Of a stretch of 22,087 nucleotides of DNA, positions 1-6,742 are shown one piece after another. This DNA is from RGIG1959 sp045651865 (GTDB taxonomy: Bacteria > Bacillota > Clostridia > Oscillospirales > Acutalibacteraceae). Under the pieces are notes generated by a model, which saw only the letters and a list, made by a program, of their open reading frames with translations, was not told where the DNA came from and made no database searches. A program made the position numbers and the translations under genes. Positions within the stretch are counted from its first letter, which is position 1, and every line of letters starts with the position of its first letter. Where the stretch lies: the NCBI GenBank assembly GCA_045651865.1, contig JAZRTC010000069.1:1-22087 (forward strand), written 5' to 3'.

Positions 1-49
1 ATGGTGACATATTTAGCTTGGCAGTACTAATAGACCGAGGGCTTGACCA
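1..49 (+). rRNA. 23S rRNA, 3' end (partial)
   Basis: The first 49 bases match the conserved 3' tail of bacterial 23S rRNA: GGTGACAT-TTAGCT followed by GTACTAATAGACCGAGGGCTT, ending near GCTTGACC. The rest of the gene lies before the window. The exact 3' end is estimated from the consensus. It is followed by a spacer and a 5S gene, as in a standard rrn operon. Confidence 0.93.
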
Positions 50-204
50 ACGAAACAGCGTTGGAAGAGTAAGAATCAGGGAGACGGAAGACGAGATGCG
101 TCGGAAGTCAATGGTTCGTCCTTATCTTGAAGCAACACAAAACCGTAATTGAAATCTTTGTTCAGTTTTCAGGGTATTCCGCCGAAAGGCGATACATCTG
201 AATA
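50..204 (+). other. 23S-5S internal transcribed spacer
   Basis: About 155 bases between the 23S tail and the 5S gene. No tRNA is visible. A small CGCC-GAAA-GGCG hairpin with a GNRA-type loop lies just before the 5S gene at 180-191, in a place where rRNA processing stems usually sit. Nothing else is recognised. Confidence 0.6.
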
Positions 205-320
205 GTTGGTGTCGATGGCGGTGAGGGTACACCTGTTCCCATACCGAACACAGTAGTTAAGTTCACTTGCGCCGACAATACTTGGCTGGCAACGGCCCGG
301 GAAGATAGGAAGACGCCAAC
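205..320 (+). rRNA. 5S ribosomal RNA
   Basis: The gene opens with GTTGGTGTC and closes with GACGCCAAC. These pair as helix I (one G-U), fixing both ends to within a base or two. The internal CCCATACCGAACACAG segment is the diagnostic 5S loop B/helix III sequence, and length (about 116 nt) is normal. It is the last gene of the rrn operon and is followed 10 bases later by a strong terminator. Confidence 0.97.
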
Positions 321-330
321 ACTCAAAAAA

Positions 331-361
331 CTCCTTGTCATTTCGACAAGGAGTTTTTTTC
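331..361 (+). terminator. Intrinsic terminator of the rRNA operon
   Basis: A perfect 9-bp stem CTCCTTGTC / GACAAGGAG (331-339 with 345-353) with a 5-nt loop is followed by a run of seven or more T. An A-run before the stem can extend the pairing. Confidence 0.95.
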
Positions 362-636
362 GTTGTGTGCGGCATTATTCGTGCATAGATTGTTGTAATA
401 TACCGAAGGTTGCGATCCCAACCTTGCCCCTTGACAGGAAAGGATATGAGTCTTGCCACAATATGTCAGCAACTTTGTAGAGGACAGAGAGGATGCTATT
501 TTACGTATGTCTGACAGTCTCACAAATCTATCCGGATGCGCGATGGTGTATCCATATGGTATATGGATTTTCATAAACAAATCCTGTATACTGAAATTGC
601 AAGATCGATCAGGCAATATTTTCAGGAGGTATCTTT
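362..636 (+). promoter_or_regulatory. Upstream region of the XRE gene with palindromic operator
   Basis: No gene is supported between the rRNA terminator and 637. An ATCCATAT-GGT-ATATGGAT palindrome (550-568, perfect 8-bp arms) lies where the -35 would be expected relative to a TATACT -10 at 587-592. There is no good -35 hexamer. The layout is typical of an autoregulated XRE promoter, which is inference. The start codon has an AGGAGGT ribosome site at 624-630. Confidence 0.55.
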
Positions 637-1446
637 ATGAATTCGATTGGATATGGCATTGCAAGTTTTCGTAAGAAAAACGGATTAACGCAGGAAGCAC
701 TCGCTTCACAGATCGGTGTATCTACACAATCGGTTTCTAAATGGGAGACGGGCACAAATATGCCTGATGTTATGCTGTTACCTGTAATTGCGGATGTTTT
801 TGGTGTTACAATTGACGCGTTGTATGGGCGCGAGCTCGAAAGTGAAACGTATTCGCCCGACGAAGTGGTGGATCGAAGCTGTGAGGCGATGTTGCGCACG
901 ATTGCACGAAGTATGGTTGTACAAGCACACAACAACGAACAGTTTGAACAGCAGTTCACGGACTATAAGCAAGCTTTAAAAAAGGATGACTGTTTGCGCA
1001 CGGCTGTTATCGCCAAACACGGTGCGACGTATTATCGTGAACAATTGGGCGGCATTCTTATAAAACGCCCCCAAAACGATTGGAGCAGTTTGCTTGAAGG
1101 GCAGGATGTAGAGACTGTCCTTCGCTTGCTTGGCGACAAGAAACTTCGTAAAGCACTCGTGTTTATGATGAAAACACACACAACTGTATTCACGCTTCCG
1201 TCTTTGTGCGCCAAACTTGACATCATGGATATAAAACCTCTCAAGGAACTTCTTGATCAGTTGGGGTGTTGCAGGGTGAGAACGGTGGATCTCGGGGATG
1301 GGGAGATCGACGTATACGAAATGGATCACGGTGCCAGATTGTTTATTCTTTTAGCGATCGCCGCACTTTGCAAGGAATACACCTCATACCAGAATATATA
1401 TTATAACTATCGTGTTGATGAAACATTTTGTGTAAGTAAAGAGTGA
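637..1446 (+). CDS. XRE-family transcriptional regulator
   Basis: A 269-residue DNA-binding regulator. Residues about 5-62 form a classic HTH_3/XRE domain (FRKKNGLTQEALASQIGVST followed by QSVSKWETG and PDVMLLPVIADVFGVTIDAL). Residues about 110-235 look all-helical and resemble a winged-helix or dimerisation region (VLRLLGDKKLRKALVFMMK, then PLKELLDQLGCC), but I do not recognise a named family. The start follows AGGAGGT by 6 bases. A palindrome at 550-568 overlaps the predicted promoter, suggesting autoregulation. The next gene on the same strand, beginning 86 bases after this stop, encodes an acidic DMP19-type protein with its own promoter. In Neisseria, a DMP19 protein is known to bind and inhibit an XRE repressor, so a functional pair is plausible. 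The target genes are unknown. Confidence 0.88.
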   Translation: MNSIGYGIASFRKKNGLTQEALASQIGVSTQSVSKWETGTNMPDVMLLPVIADVFGVTIDALYGRELESETYSPDEVVDRSCEAMLRTIARSMVVQAHNNEQFEQQFTDYKQALKKDDCLRTAVIAKHGATYYREQLGGILIKRPQNDWSSLLEGQDVETVLRLLGDKKLRKALVFMMKTHTTVFTLPSLCAKLDIMDIKPLKELLDQLGCCRVRTVDLGDGEIDVYEMDHGARLFILLAIAALCKEYTSYQNIYYNYRVDETFCVSKE

Positions 1447-1450
1447 TACA

Positions 1451-1503
1451 ATCAAACGACAATCATAATCGTGTTTGATAAAATCGTGTGATTGTGGTAT
1501 GAT
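1451..1503 (+). promoter_or_regulatory. Promoter with overlapping inverted and direct repeats
   Basis: TTGATA (1475-1480), a 17-base spacer and TATGAT (1498-1503) make a good sigma-A type promoter for the DMP19-type gene. It is overlaid by ATCAAAC/GTTTGAT (1451-1457 with 1473-1479), ACAATCA/TGATTGT (1459-1465 with 1489-1495), and two direct copies of AATCGTGT at 1467 and 1482 spaced 15 bases. These look like protein-binding sites; the neighbouring XRE protein is the obvious candidate. Confidence 0.7.
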
Positions 1504-1532
1504 GTTTTCGGGTGATCAATATGGAGATTTTC

Positions 1533-2198
1533 ATGAAGCAATTACGTCAGGACGCCGACGGAGTTGTGAATACGACGGCTCATTTTATGGAGTTCGCGAA
1601 GGCGTATCTGATGCAAGGGGATACGGAGTACGCCAAGGCTTGTTTGATGTTGCTTTGTGAGTATTGCGATAATTATGAGGAAAGTCTGGCGTTTAACGAT
1701 CTTCTTGAGGATTGGCATGAAATATCTCATCTTGTTGACGGACTTGTCCCTCCGTCTGTTCAGACATACGCCGCTCCACCGTGTACGCCTACGGAATGTT
1801 CTATGATAATAAACGATATACTATCGTTGGACGGGGAATCGCTTTTGGCAGCGTTATCTGTTCACCTCGGAGAACTCAGCGGAAACGGAGAGGAAGTGCA
1901 GCTGTTAAACGAATGGGAGTCAACTGTATTCTACGTCGATGAACTGTGGACGGAAGTGAATTTAGGTGGATTTGACAGTTATCTATATCATCGGGGAACT
2001 CATTTCGAAGATGCGTATAAGGCGTGTCAAAGGATCAAGGCAAATGACGTGGTGGCGATTTTGAAATCGGTGCGCCGTAAAATAGATGTGAGCAAGGATT
2101 TTGAAGCGGAAGATACGTTGTTTTATACGGTTGGAGAAAAGGAATTGCTTGAGCGAGTATCGGCTTTTGTAAAAGCAAACAACGGCCGTTTCCGATAA
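1533..2198 (+). CDS. DMP19/DUF4375-type acidic protein
   Basis: A 221-residue soluble protein. Residues about 118-190 match the DMP19 (DUF4375) pattern: EWESTVFYVDELWTEVNLGG, then FDSYLYHRGTHFEDAYKA and an alternating helix with KANDVVAIL. The protein is strongly acidic: by my count about 38 Asp/Glu against about 18 Lys/Arg. The N-terminal half (about 1-100) is helical and unrecognised. In Neisseria, DMP19 is a dimeric DNA mimic that sequesters an XRE repressor; many other family members are uncharacterised. I chose the ATG at 1533 because GGAG lies six bases upstream; GTG 1512 and ATG 1521 are in frame but have poorer ribosome sites. It has its own promoter and a hairpin after the stop. Family assignment is by pattern only; function is inferred. 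Confidence 0.75.
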   Translation: MKQLRQDADGVVNTTAHFMEFAKAYLMQGDTEYAKACLMLLCEYCDNYEESLAFNDLLEDWHEISHLVDGLVPPSVQTYAAPPCTPTECSMIINDILSLDGESLLAALSVHLGELSGNGEEVQLLNEWESTVFYVDELWTEVNLGGFDSYLYHRGTHFEDAYKACQRIKANDVVAILKSVRRKIDVSKDFEAEDTLFYTVGEKELLERVSAFVKANNGRFR

Positions 2199-2199
2199 T

Positions 2200-2227
2200 A
2201 CGCAAAATAATAATTTTGCGTTTGTTT
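2200..2227 (+). terminator. Probable terminator after the DMP19-type gene
   Basis: A perfect 9-bp stem ACGCAAAAT / ATTTTGCGT (2200-2208 with 2213-2221) with an AATA loop begins just after the stop and is followed by TTGTTT. The stem is AT-rich and the T-tract is interrupted, so termination may be partial. Confidence 0.6.
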
Positions 2228-2255
2228 AGGTTCTGGTTAGGACAAGAACACCCTC

Positions 2256-2284
2256 TTGACAAACGAATGGGATAGTGCTATACT
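2256..2284 (+). promoter_or_regulatory. Promoter of the SLH/LRR surface protein gene
   Basis: Consensus TTGACA at 2256-2261, exactly 17 bases, then TATACT at 2279-2284, about 44 bases before the start codon. Confidence 0.88.
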
Positions 2285-2327
2285 GAACGCGAGAGGTTTA
2301 TACCGAATAAACTAAAGGAGAATGGAC

Positions 2328-3824
2328 ATGAAACGATATGCTATCAAACGTATTGCAGCGTTGGTTCTTGCAGTAGTTATGCTGGTAGGATCGGTGCAGA
2401 TTGGTGGTGTGCTGAGCGTCGCTGCACAAGAAAGCGACTTTTCGTATGCCCTTGTAAACGGAACCGCCACGATCACAAGCTATACCGGTTCGGCAACCGA
2501 TTTGGTGATTCCTGAAAAACTGGACGGGTATACGGTAACAGAGCTTAGACGGGAAGCATTTTCGGACTGCTCTTCGCTCGTGAATGTCACAATTCCCAAG
2601 ACAGTGACGTATGTGGACAATCAGTGTTTCCACAAGTGCCCCAATCTGAAAAATATCAAAGTGGACAAAAACAGCTATTATTATAAGGATATTGATGGCA
2701 TTCTGTTTACGAGGGATGGATCAATCCTGGTGCGGTATCCATCTGCAAAGACCGACGTCGGTTATGTTGTTCCAGAGAGTGTAGATATGATTGCGATCGG
2801 TTCTTTTCAGGATTGCATTTATCTGGAAGAAGTGATCATCACGGACAACGTGCTTTACGTTACCGATTATGCATTTGCGAATTGCACTTCGCTGAAAGCT
2901 GTTTGGCTTGGCCTTTATGCGTTGGGAATCAACGAGTATGCATTTTATGGATGTTCATCTTTGCAATACGTGTATATTTCGTCGGTCATCAATATGATGT
3001 GTATTGAGGATTATGCATTTGATGGTTGTGATGCGTTGGAGACTGTGATTTTCTTTGATACGAAAACGCGGTGGGCGGAGGTTTCAATCGGCAAAAACAA
3101 TTTTGATCCTTCGATTATGTTTTACGTGTACTGCACAAGTGCCGACGGGTATCACCGATATACATCCAAGGCAACTTTCCCGACAACTTCGACTTACGGC
3201 TACACCACGTTCACTTGTACGACTTGTGGTAGTCGCTATATTGAGCCCTATACGTTTCCCGACGTGCAGAATACGCAGTGGTATTACGAGGCGGTCGAAT
3301 TTGCCGTTGCGCATAGATATTTTACAGGCTACGAAAGCGGTATGTTCGGGCCTGCAGATAATATTACCCGTCAGGATTTTGTGCTGGTGCTTGCCCGTAT
3401 CGACGGAGCAGATCTGGCGCAGTATAAGTATAAGAGCGGATTTAACGACGTTGCACGCGGAAGCTATTACGAAGCTGCTGTTAATTGGGCAAGCAGTAAC
3501 GGAATAGTCACTGGGTATAATCCGTCAGATTTCGGCGTCGGTGATAAAATTACCCGTGAACAGTTAGTCACGATGTTGTATCGCTATGCACGGAAAAAGG
3601 GATACGACGTTACTGTATCCCCTGAGGCGGCAACCAAACCGGAACAATATACGGATAGTGAAAAAATCAGCACATTCGCTCAAGAAGCCGTTGTTTGGGC
3701 GTTGGATCGCGGTGTGATCAAAGGTCTTAACGAGACACAGATCGGTCCGCAAGGATTCGCCAGCCGTGCGCAGGCGGCACAGATTTTAAAGAATATTCAC
3801 GATAACGGAGTCTTGCCCTTTTAA
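2328..3824 (+). CDS. Secreted BspA-type leucine-rich repeat protein with three SLH domains
   Basis: A 498-residue cell-surface protein. It has a signal peptide (about 1-33: MKRYAIKRI then a hydrophobic core AALVLAVVMLVGSV, cleavage probably near the AAQES site). Residues about 35-260 are BspA-type/LRR_5 repeats of the form AFxxCxSLxxVxIPxxVxxI, seen in AFSDCSSLVNVTIPKTVTYV and AFANCTSL. A short CTTC segment (about 295) follows. Three SLH domains close the protein: FPDVQNTQWYYEAVEFAVAH, FNDVARGSYYEAAVNWASSN and YTDSEKISTFAQEAVVWALD, near residues 310, 372 and 442. SLH triplets bind secondary cell-wall polymers and anchor proteins non-covalently. The start is ATG 2328, not 2322, because AAGGAG (2315-2320) is seven bases from 2328 and one from 2322. 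It has its own promoter and terminator and appears monocistronic. The ligand of the repeat domain is unknown. Confidence 0.93.
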   Translation: MKRYAIKRIAALVLAVVMLVGSVQIGGVLSVAAQESDFSYALVNGTATITSYTGSATDLVIPEKLDGYTVTELRREAFSDCSSLVNVTIPKTVTYVDNQCFHKCPNLKNIKVDKNSYYYKDIDGILFTRDGSILVRYPSAKTDVGYVVPESVDMIAIGSFQDCIYLEEVIITDNVLYVTDYAFANCTSLKAVWLGLYALGINEYAFYGCSSLQYVYISSVINMMCIEDYAFDGCDALETVIFFDTKTRWAEVSIGKNNFDPSIMFYVYCTSADGYHRYTSKATFPTTSTYGYTTFTCTTCGSRYIEPYTFPDVQNTQWYYEAVEFAVAHRYFTGYESGMFGPADNITRQDFVLVLARIDGADLAQYKYKSGFNDVARGSYYEAAVNWASSNGIVTGYNPSDFGVGDKITREQLVTMLYRYARKKGYDVTVSPEAATKPEQYTDSEKISTFAQEAVVWALDRGVIKGLNETQIGPQGFASRAQAAQILKNIHDNGVLPF

Positions 3825-3833
3825 ACAACAATC

Positions 3834-3885
3834 GTGCGATCGATGCTTCCCTTTTTAAGAAAGCGTCGGTCGCACTGCTTTTGTT
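3834..3885 (+). terminator. Terminator of the SLH/LRR gene
   Basis: A 15-bp stem (3834-3848 with 3861-3875, GTGCGATCGATGCTT opposite AAGCGTCGGTCGCAC, two G-U pairs) with a 12-nt loop is followed by TGCTTTTGTT. Confidence 0.88.
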
Positions 3886-3941
3886 ATTGGAAGGGATAAT
3901 TAGTATAAAAACACTTGCAATAACGATTTTCGGTTTACTAC

Positions 3942-3970
3942 TTGTCTTTCTTGTCAGATTATGGTATAGT
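3942..3970 (+). promoter_or_regulatory. Promoter of the 513-residue hypothetical gene
   Basis: TTGTCT (3942-3947), 17-base spacer, TATAGT (3965-3970). The RBS AAGGAGAG follows at 3997-4004. Confidence 0.75.
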
Positions 3971-4010
3971 CTGTTTGTACGACCAAATTGTATAATAAGG
4001 AGAGATCCCG

Positions 4011-5552
4011 ATGGTTAAAATCACCGAGCTCGAAGGCGGCAAATACAAAGTAGAAGCCTCTTTACCCGCACACAAAATGCAGGCTGAGCGCCAGGATATG
4101 CCTTATCCGCCCAAGTTCAGCAGAAAAACGTGGACAGCCACGCTTTCTCATAATGAAGATCTGACACCTGCTGCGGAAGTGAAATATGTCAAGCGTCCCG
4201 GCGGCGTGTATATTTATTCCAACAACCCCGAGATGATGTTTGCTCCCGATCTCAACCAGATGCTGTTGAAAAACGAACATCTGACAGGTGAGTGCTTCTT
4301 CACTTATGAGCACTCGAACCATACGGGCGAGCCGTTCTTCCTTGGCTATAAACTGTACAACGATGGCGATAAACCCGTCACCGTGACCGTGACCAATATT
4401 GGCAATCAGGTGCGCGGCGAGTGGCTCGGTCAGCGTGAATGGATCGATTTCTACGGCATGGAGTTCGATCTGCCTGCTGACTATTTCCTTGCTGACGGCA
4501 AGACTGTCAATCCGATGTATGTTGGCTGTGACTATGTCCGTTATAACCCCAACAAGTTTGTTGCGGATACCGTGACAGTGGCACCGGGTGAATATTACTG
4601 GGTCATCGGCGGCACCTCGGGTGACCTGCCCACGGGTTCGTGGTCGGGCGTCACGGCGGATCAGGCGATCCTCTGCGGTAAATGCGCCAACGGTGCAGTC
4701 CGCTTTATCATTGAGGGCGGCGAGCTTCACGGCTCGTTCTGGTGCTACACCGAGCCGACGGAGTGCGATATCACGAAGCCTGAGCAGGGCTATATCGTCA
4801 AGCGTGATGACCGCAACTTTGCGGCGCAGTATAAAGGCATTGATAAGGATACCAAGGGCCTTCTGGAAGCGGAAATCTCCTTCATCGTCAGTGATGAGAC
4901 CAAGGCGGGCAGACTCCCTGTAAAATATACCGTGACCCGCGACCCCAACTGGCAGGAGGTCAAGGAGCCGTTTGCTCCGCTGAATATGCAGACCTTCGAG
5001 CGCGAGGGCTACGATTGGCTTACGGCACTTAATCCGAACGATAATCACACGGCTGTCGGCACGGATATGATCGTGTTTGAGTGTGTGATGCCCGATGGCA
5101 CGCCTGTGATCATCGACAACGAGCATACCGACGGCGAGGCACTCAAGGCAAATACGGGCAACTGGATGGTGCAGTACACCACCAATTACAACTTCATCAA
5201 CGCAGGTGATCGTACCCGTCGTGTGAAGATTTTTGGCCACAACACGGGTGTTCTGATGATCATCGCGCGCGATGAAGAGGGCAACATCCTGGAGAAGAAG
5301 CTGAACATGCAGCCTTATAGCTTTGCGAAACTCGAAGACGCGTTTGCGGGCGTTGATAAATCCTTGCTGATCGAAAAAGACGGCAGATGGTGGTTCGGCG
5401 TGGACGGCAAGCCGTACTGCGATGTGTGGGATGAGCGCTCGGGTATGTACGAGTTTGATCTTCCTGCTAAGACGGCCATGCGCCTGAGTGTGGACGAGCT
5501 GATCCTCGCCAACTCTTGCGGTGGTGTCAACCACTGGGTTGAAGTGGACTGA
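4011..5552 (+). CDS. Uncharacterised 513-residue protein
   Basis: I do not recognise this protein. It has no signal peptide and no membrane segment, so it is probably cytoplasmic. The sequence alternates short hydrophobic strands with Gly/Asp/Asn turns (for example VTVTVTNIGNQVRGEWLG and GAVRFIIEGGELHGSFWCY), which suggests a beta-rich, multi-sandwich fold. It is rich in Trp, Tyr and acidic residues, perhaps compatible with carbohydrate binding, but no catalytic motif can be named. The start has AAGGAGAG six bases upstream, and the gene has its own promoter and terminator, so it is monocistronic. Codons end in C/G more often than in the three genes before it, resembling the ribosomal genes later in the window; this may mean high expression. 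The long open frame on its opposite strand is a by-product of that codon use. Existence of the gene is certain; function is open. Confidence 0.9.
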   Translation: MVKITELEGGKYKVEASLPAHKMQAERQDMPYPPKFSRKTWTATLSHNEDLTPAAEVKYVKRPGGVYIYSNNPEMMFAPDLNQMLLKNEHLTGECFFTYEHSNHTGEPFFLGYKLYNDGDKPVTVTVTNIGNQVRGEWLGQREWIDFYGMEFDLPADYFLADGKTVNPMYVGCDYVRYNPNKFVADTVTVAPGEYYWVIGGTSGDLPTGSWSGVTADQAILCGKCANGAVRFIIEGGELHGSFWCYTEPTECDITKPEQGYIVKRDDRNFAAQYKGIDKDTKGLLEAEISFIVSDETKAGRLPVKYTVTRDPNWQEVKEPFAPLNMQTFEREGYDWLTALNPNDNHTAVGTDMIVFECVMPDGTPVIIDNEHTDGEALKANTGNWMVQYTTNYNFINAGDRTRRVKIFGHNTGVLMIIARDEEGNILEKKLNMQPYSFAKLEDAFAGVDKSLLIEKDGRWWFGVDGKPYCDVWDERSGMYEFDLPAKTAMRLSVDELILANSCGGVNHWVEVD

Positions 5553-5564
5553 TAAGAAATACAT

Positions 5565-5598
5565 AACCCCGCGGTATTTTTTATAATACCGCGGGGTT
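5565..5598. terminator. Bidirectional terminator between convergent genes
   Basis: A perfect 14-bp GC-rich stem, AACCCCGCGGTATT opposite AATACCGCGGGGTT, with a 6-nt T-rich loop. It lies between the stop of the + gene (5552) and the stop of the - gene (5603). U-tracts are short on both sides. Confidence 0.85.
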
Positions 5599-5602
5599 AT
5601 TG

Positions 5603-6595
5603 TTATAGTATTTTATACCGTTCGGTATACTTGCGGTCACGGCGATAGACATATTCATCATCGCCGCAACCGTTTAATACGATCTCATCATCGTTGTAAC
5701 GCTTGACCGTCCATACGAAGTCACTTTTGCTCTCAAGGGTATTCGTCGGCGGTTCGAGAGAAGGCGGAGCAGACGGGAAATCGGCATAAAATGTGCAATA
5801 CGGCGCGTGATTGTCTTGATAATGGCGGATGCGGAAATACTGTGATACGCCGAACAGTCCCATATCAAACACAACATTGTAGGATGCTGAGCAGTAAATA
5901 TTGGTGTCTTTAACCGTAATATGCAGGGTGTATTCCTGATCATCCGCAAAGATAACAAACAGAAAACGGTTGTTGTCGACGATAAGATCTGCACCGCATC
6001 GCCAGGCGGCGAGAGCTTTTCGTAAGCCGACCTCGCTGACTGTCGGCAAGCGGTCCCCGATGGGCAGAGTTTCAAAACTTTTCAGTCGTTTCAGGTTGGC
6101 GGTCCGATCAGGATCATACGCTTCCCCTACACGCGCGGACAGGGAGGCATCGTTGGTGATGGTATATCCCACTTGCGTGCGGTAGGCATACGAGGTTGTG
6201 TCTGTGGTGTTGTTACGCTGACAGATGGCGACAAGCGTTTTCTTGTTTACATAGCCGCTGTAGAGTGTCGTCGTAAGAACCGTTTTATCGGCGCTGCATT
6301 CGTAGATCAAGCTGTATTTTTCTGTCTCCACAATCTCACAAAGCTCGCCGCGGTAAATACCGCCGATAAATTTCTCGGCAGGCAAATCAAACGAGGTGAT
6401 GCCCTCAATTAAAAGAGAATCCGTTGTGACCGAAAACAAGCGACTGATCTGCACAATCTTGGCAAGTTCGGGAAAGGCTTGATCGAGTTCCCATTTGGAA
6501 ACCGTCTGGCGGGACACCTGCAGTTTTTCGCCGAATTCTTCCTGTGACATACTGAGGGACTGCCGCAACTGCTGTATACGAGTACCGATTGTCAT
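5603..6595 (-). CDS. XRE-family regulator with unrecognised C-terminal domain
   Basis: A 330-residue protein with an N-terminal XRE helix-turn-helix at about residues 3-60 (IQQLRQSLSMSQEEFGEKLQ, then VSRQTVSKWELDQAFPEL). The remaining 260 residues are predominantly beta-strand in appearance, with repeated short strands (EKFIGGIYRGELCEIVETEK, YSLIYECS, QEYTLHITVKDTNIYCSASY) and no membrane segment. I recognise no ligand-binding family in it; it may be a sensor or effector domain. I chose ATG 6595 because the minus strand has AGGAGGT (6603-6609) seven bases upstream; an in-frame upstream ATG at 6625 would put that site inside the coding region. A promoter (TAGACG-18-TACAAT) lies at 6641-6670, and an 18-bp-arm palindrome sits immediately upstream of it. 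The same palindrome core occurs upstream of the next XRE gene. Confidence 0.88.
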   Translation of the reverse strand: MTIGTRIQQLRQSLSMSQEEFGEKLQVSRQTVSKWELDQAFPELAKIVQISRLFSVTTDSLLIEGITSFDLPAEKFIGGIYRGELCEIVETEKYSLIYECSADKTVLTTTLYSGYVNKKTLVAICQRNNTTDTTSYAYRTQVGYTITNDASLSARVGEAYDPDRTANLKRLKSFETLPIGDRLPTVSEVGLRKALAAWRCGADLIVDNNRFLFVIFADDQEYTLHITVKDTNIYCSASYNVVFDMGLFGVSQYFRIRHYQDNHAPYCTFYADFPSAPPSLEPPTNTLESKSDFVWTVKRYNDDEIVLNGCGDDEYVYRRDRKYTERYKIL

Positions 6596-6640
6596 AGTAC
6601 ATACCTCCTGAAGCTTTCTGAACACCGATGTTGTACCTGT

Positions 6641-6670
6641 ATTGTACCATACACACGGAGCATTCGTCTA
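6641..6670 (-). promoter_or_regulatory. Promoter of the second XRE gene
   Basis: On the minus strand TAGACG (6665-6670), 18-base spacer, TACAAT (6641-6646). The -35 is weak (four of six matches). Confidence 0.55.
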
Positions 6671-6678
6671 CCAATCGC

Positions 6679-6719
6679 GACGGGACATTTGTCAACTGTA
6701 GGTTGACAAATGTCCCGTC
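6679..6719. repeat. Perfect 18-bp inverted repeat containing a TCAAC-N5-GTTGA core
   Basis: GACGGGACATTTGTCAAC (6679-6696), TGTAG, and its exact complement (6702-6719). It lies between two minus-strand genes. On the minus strand no U-tract follows, so it is a poor terminator for the gene ending at 6743. On the plus strand TGTTTT follows, so it could stop antisense transcripts. Its central 15 bases match, with one difference, a palindrome at 7625-7639 upstream of the next XRE gene, supporting a role as operator. Confidence 0.8.
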
Positions 6720-6742
6720 TGTTTTCATCACAACCGTTACGA

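Noticed and set aside
169..459. Minus-strand open frame across the 5S rRNA and terminator
   Set aside because: It runs through an rRNA gene and a terminator hairpin.
1475..1660. Small plus-strand open frame before and inside the DMP19-type gene
   Set aside because: No ribosome site, begins at the -35 element, and overlaps a better-supported frame.
4062..5564. 500-codon open frame on the minus strand opposite the 513-residue gene
   Set aside because: It has no ribosome site or family resemblance and mirrors the GC-rich codon positions of the plus-strand gene, which has promoter, RBS and terminator.
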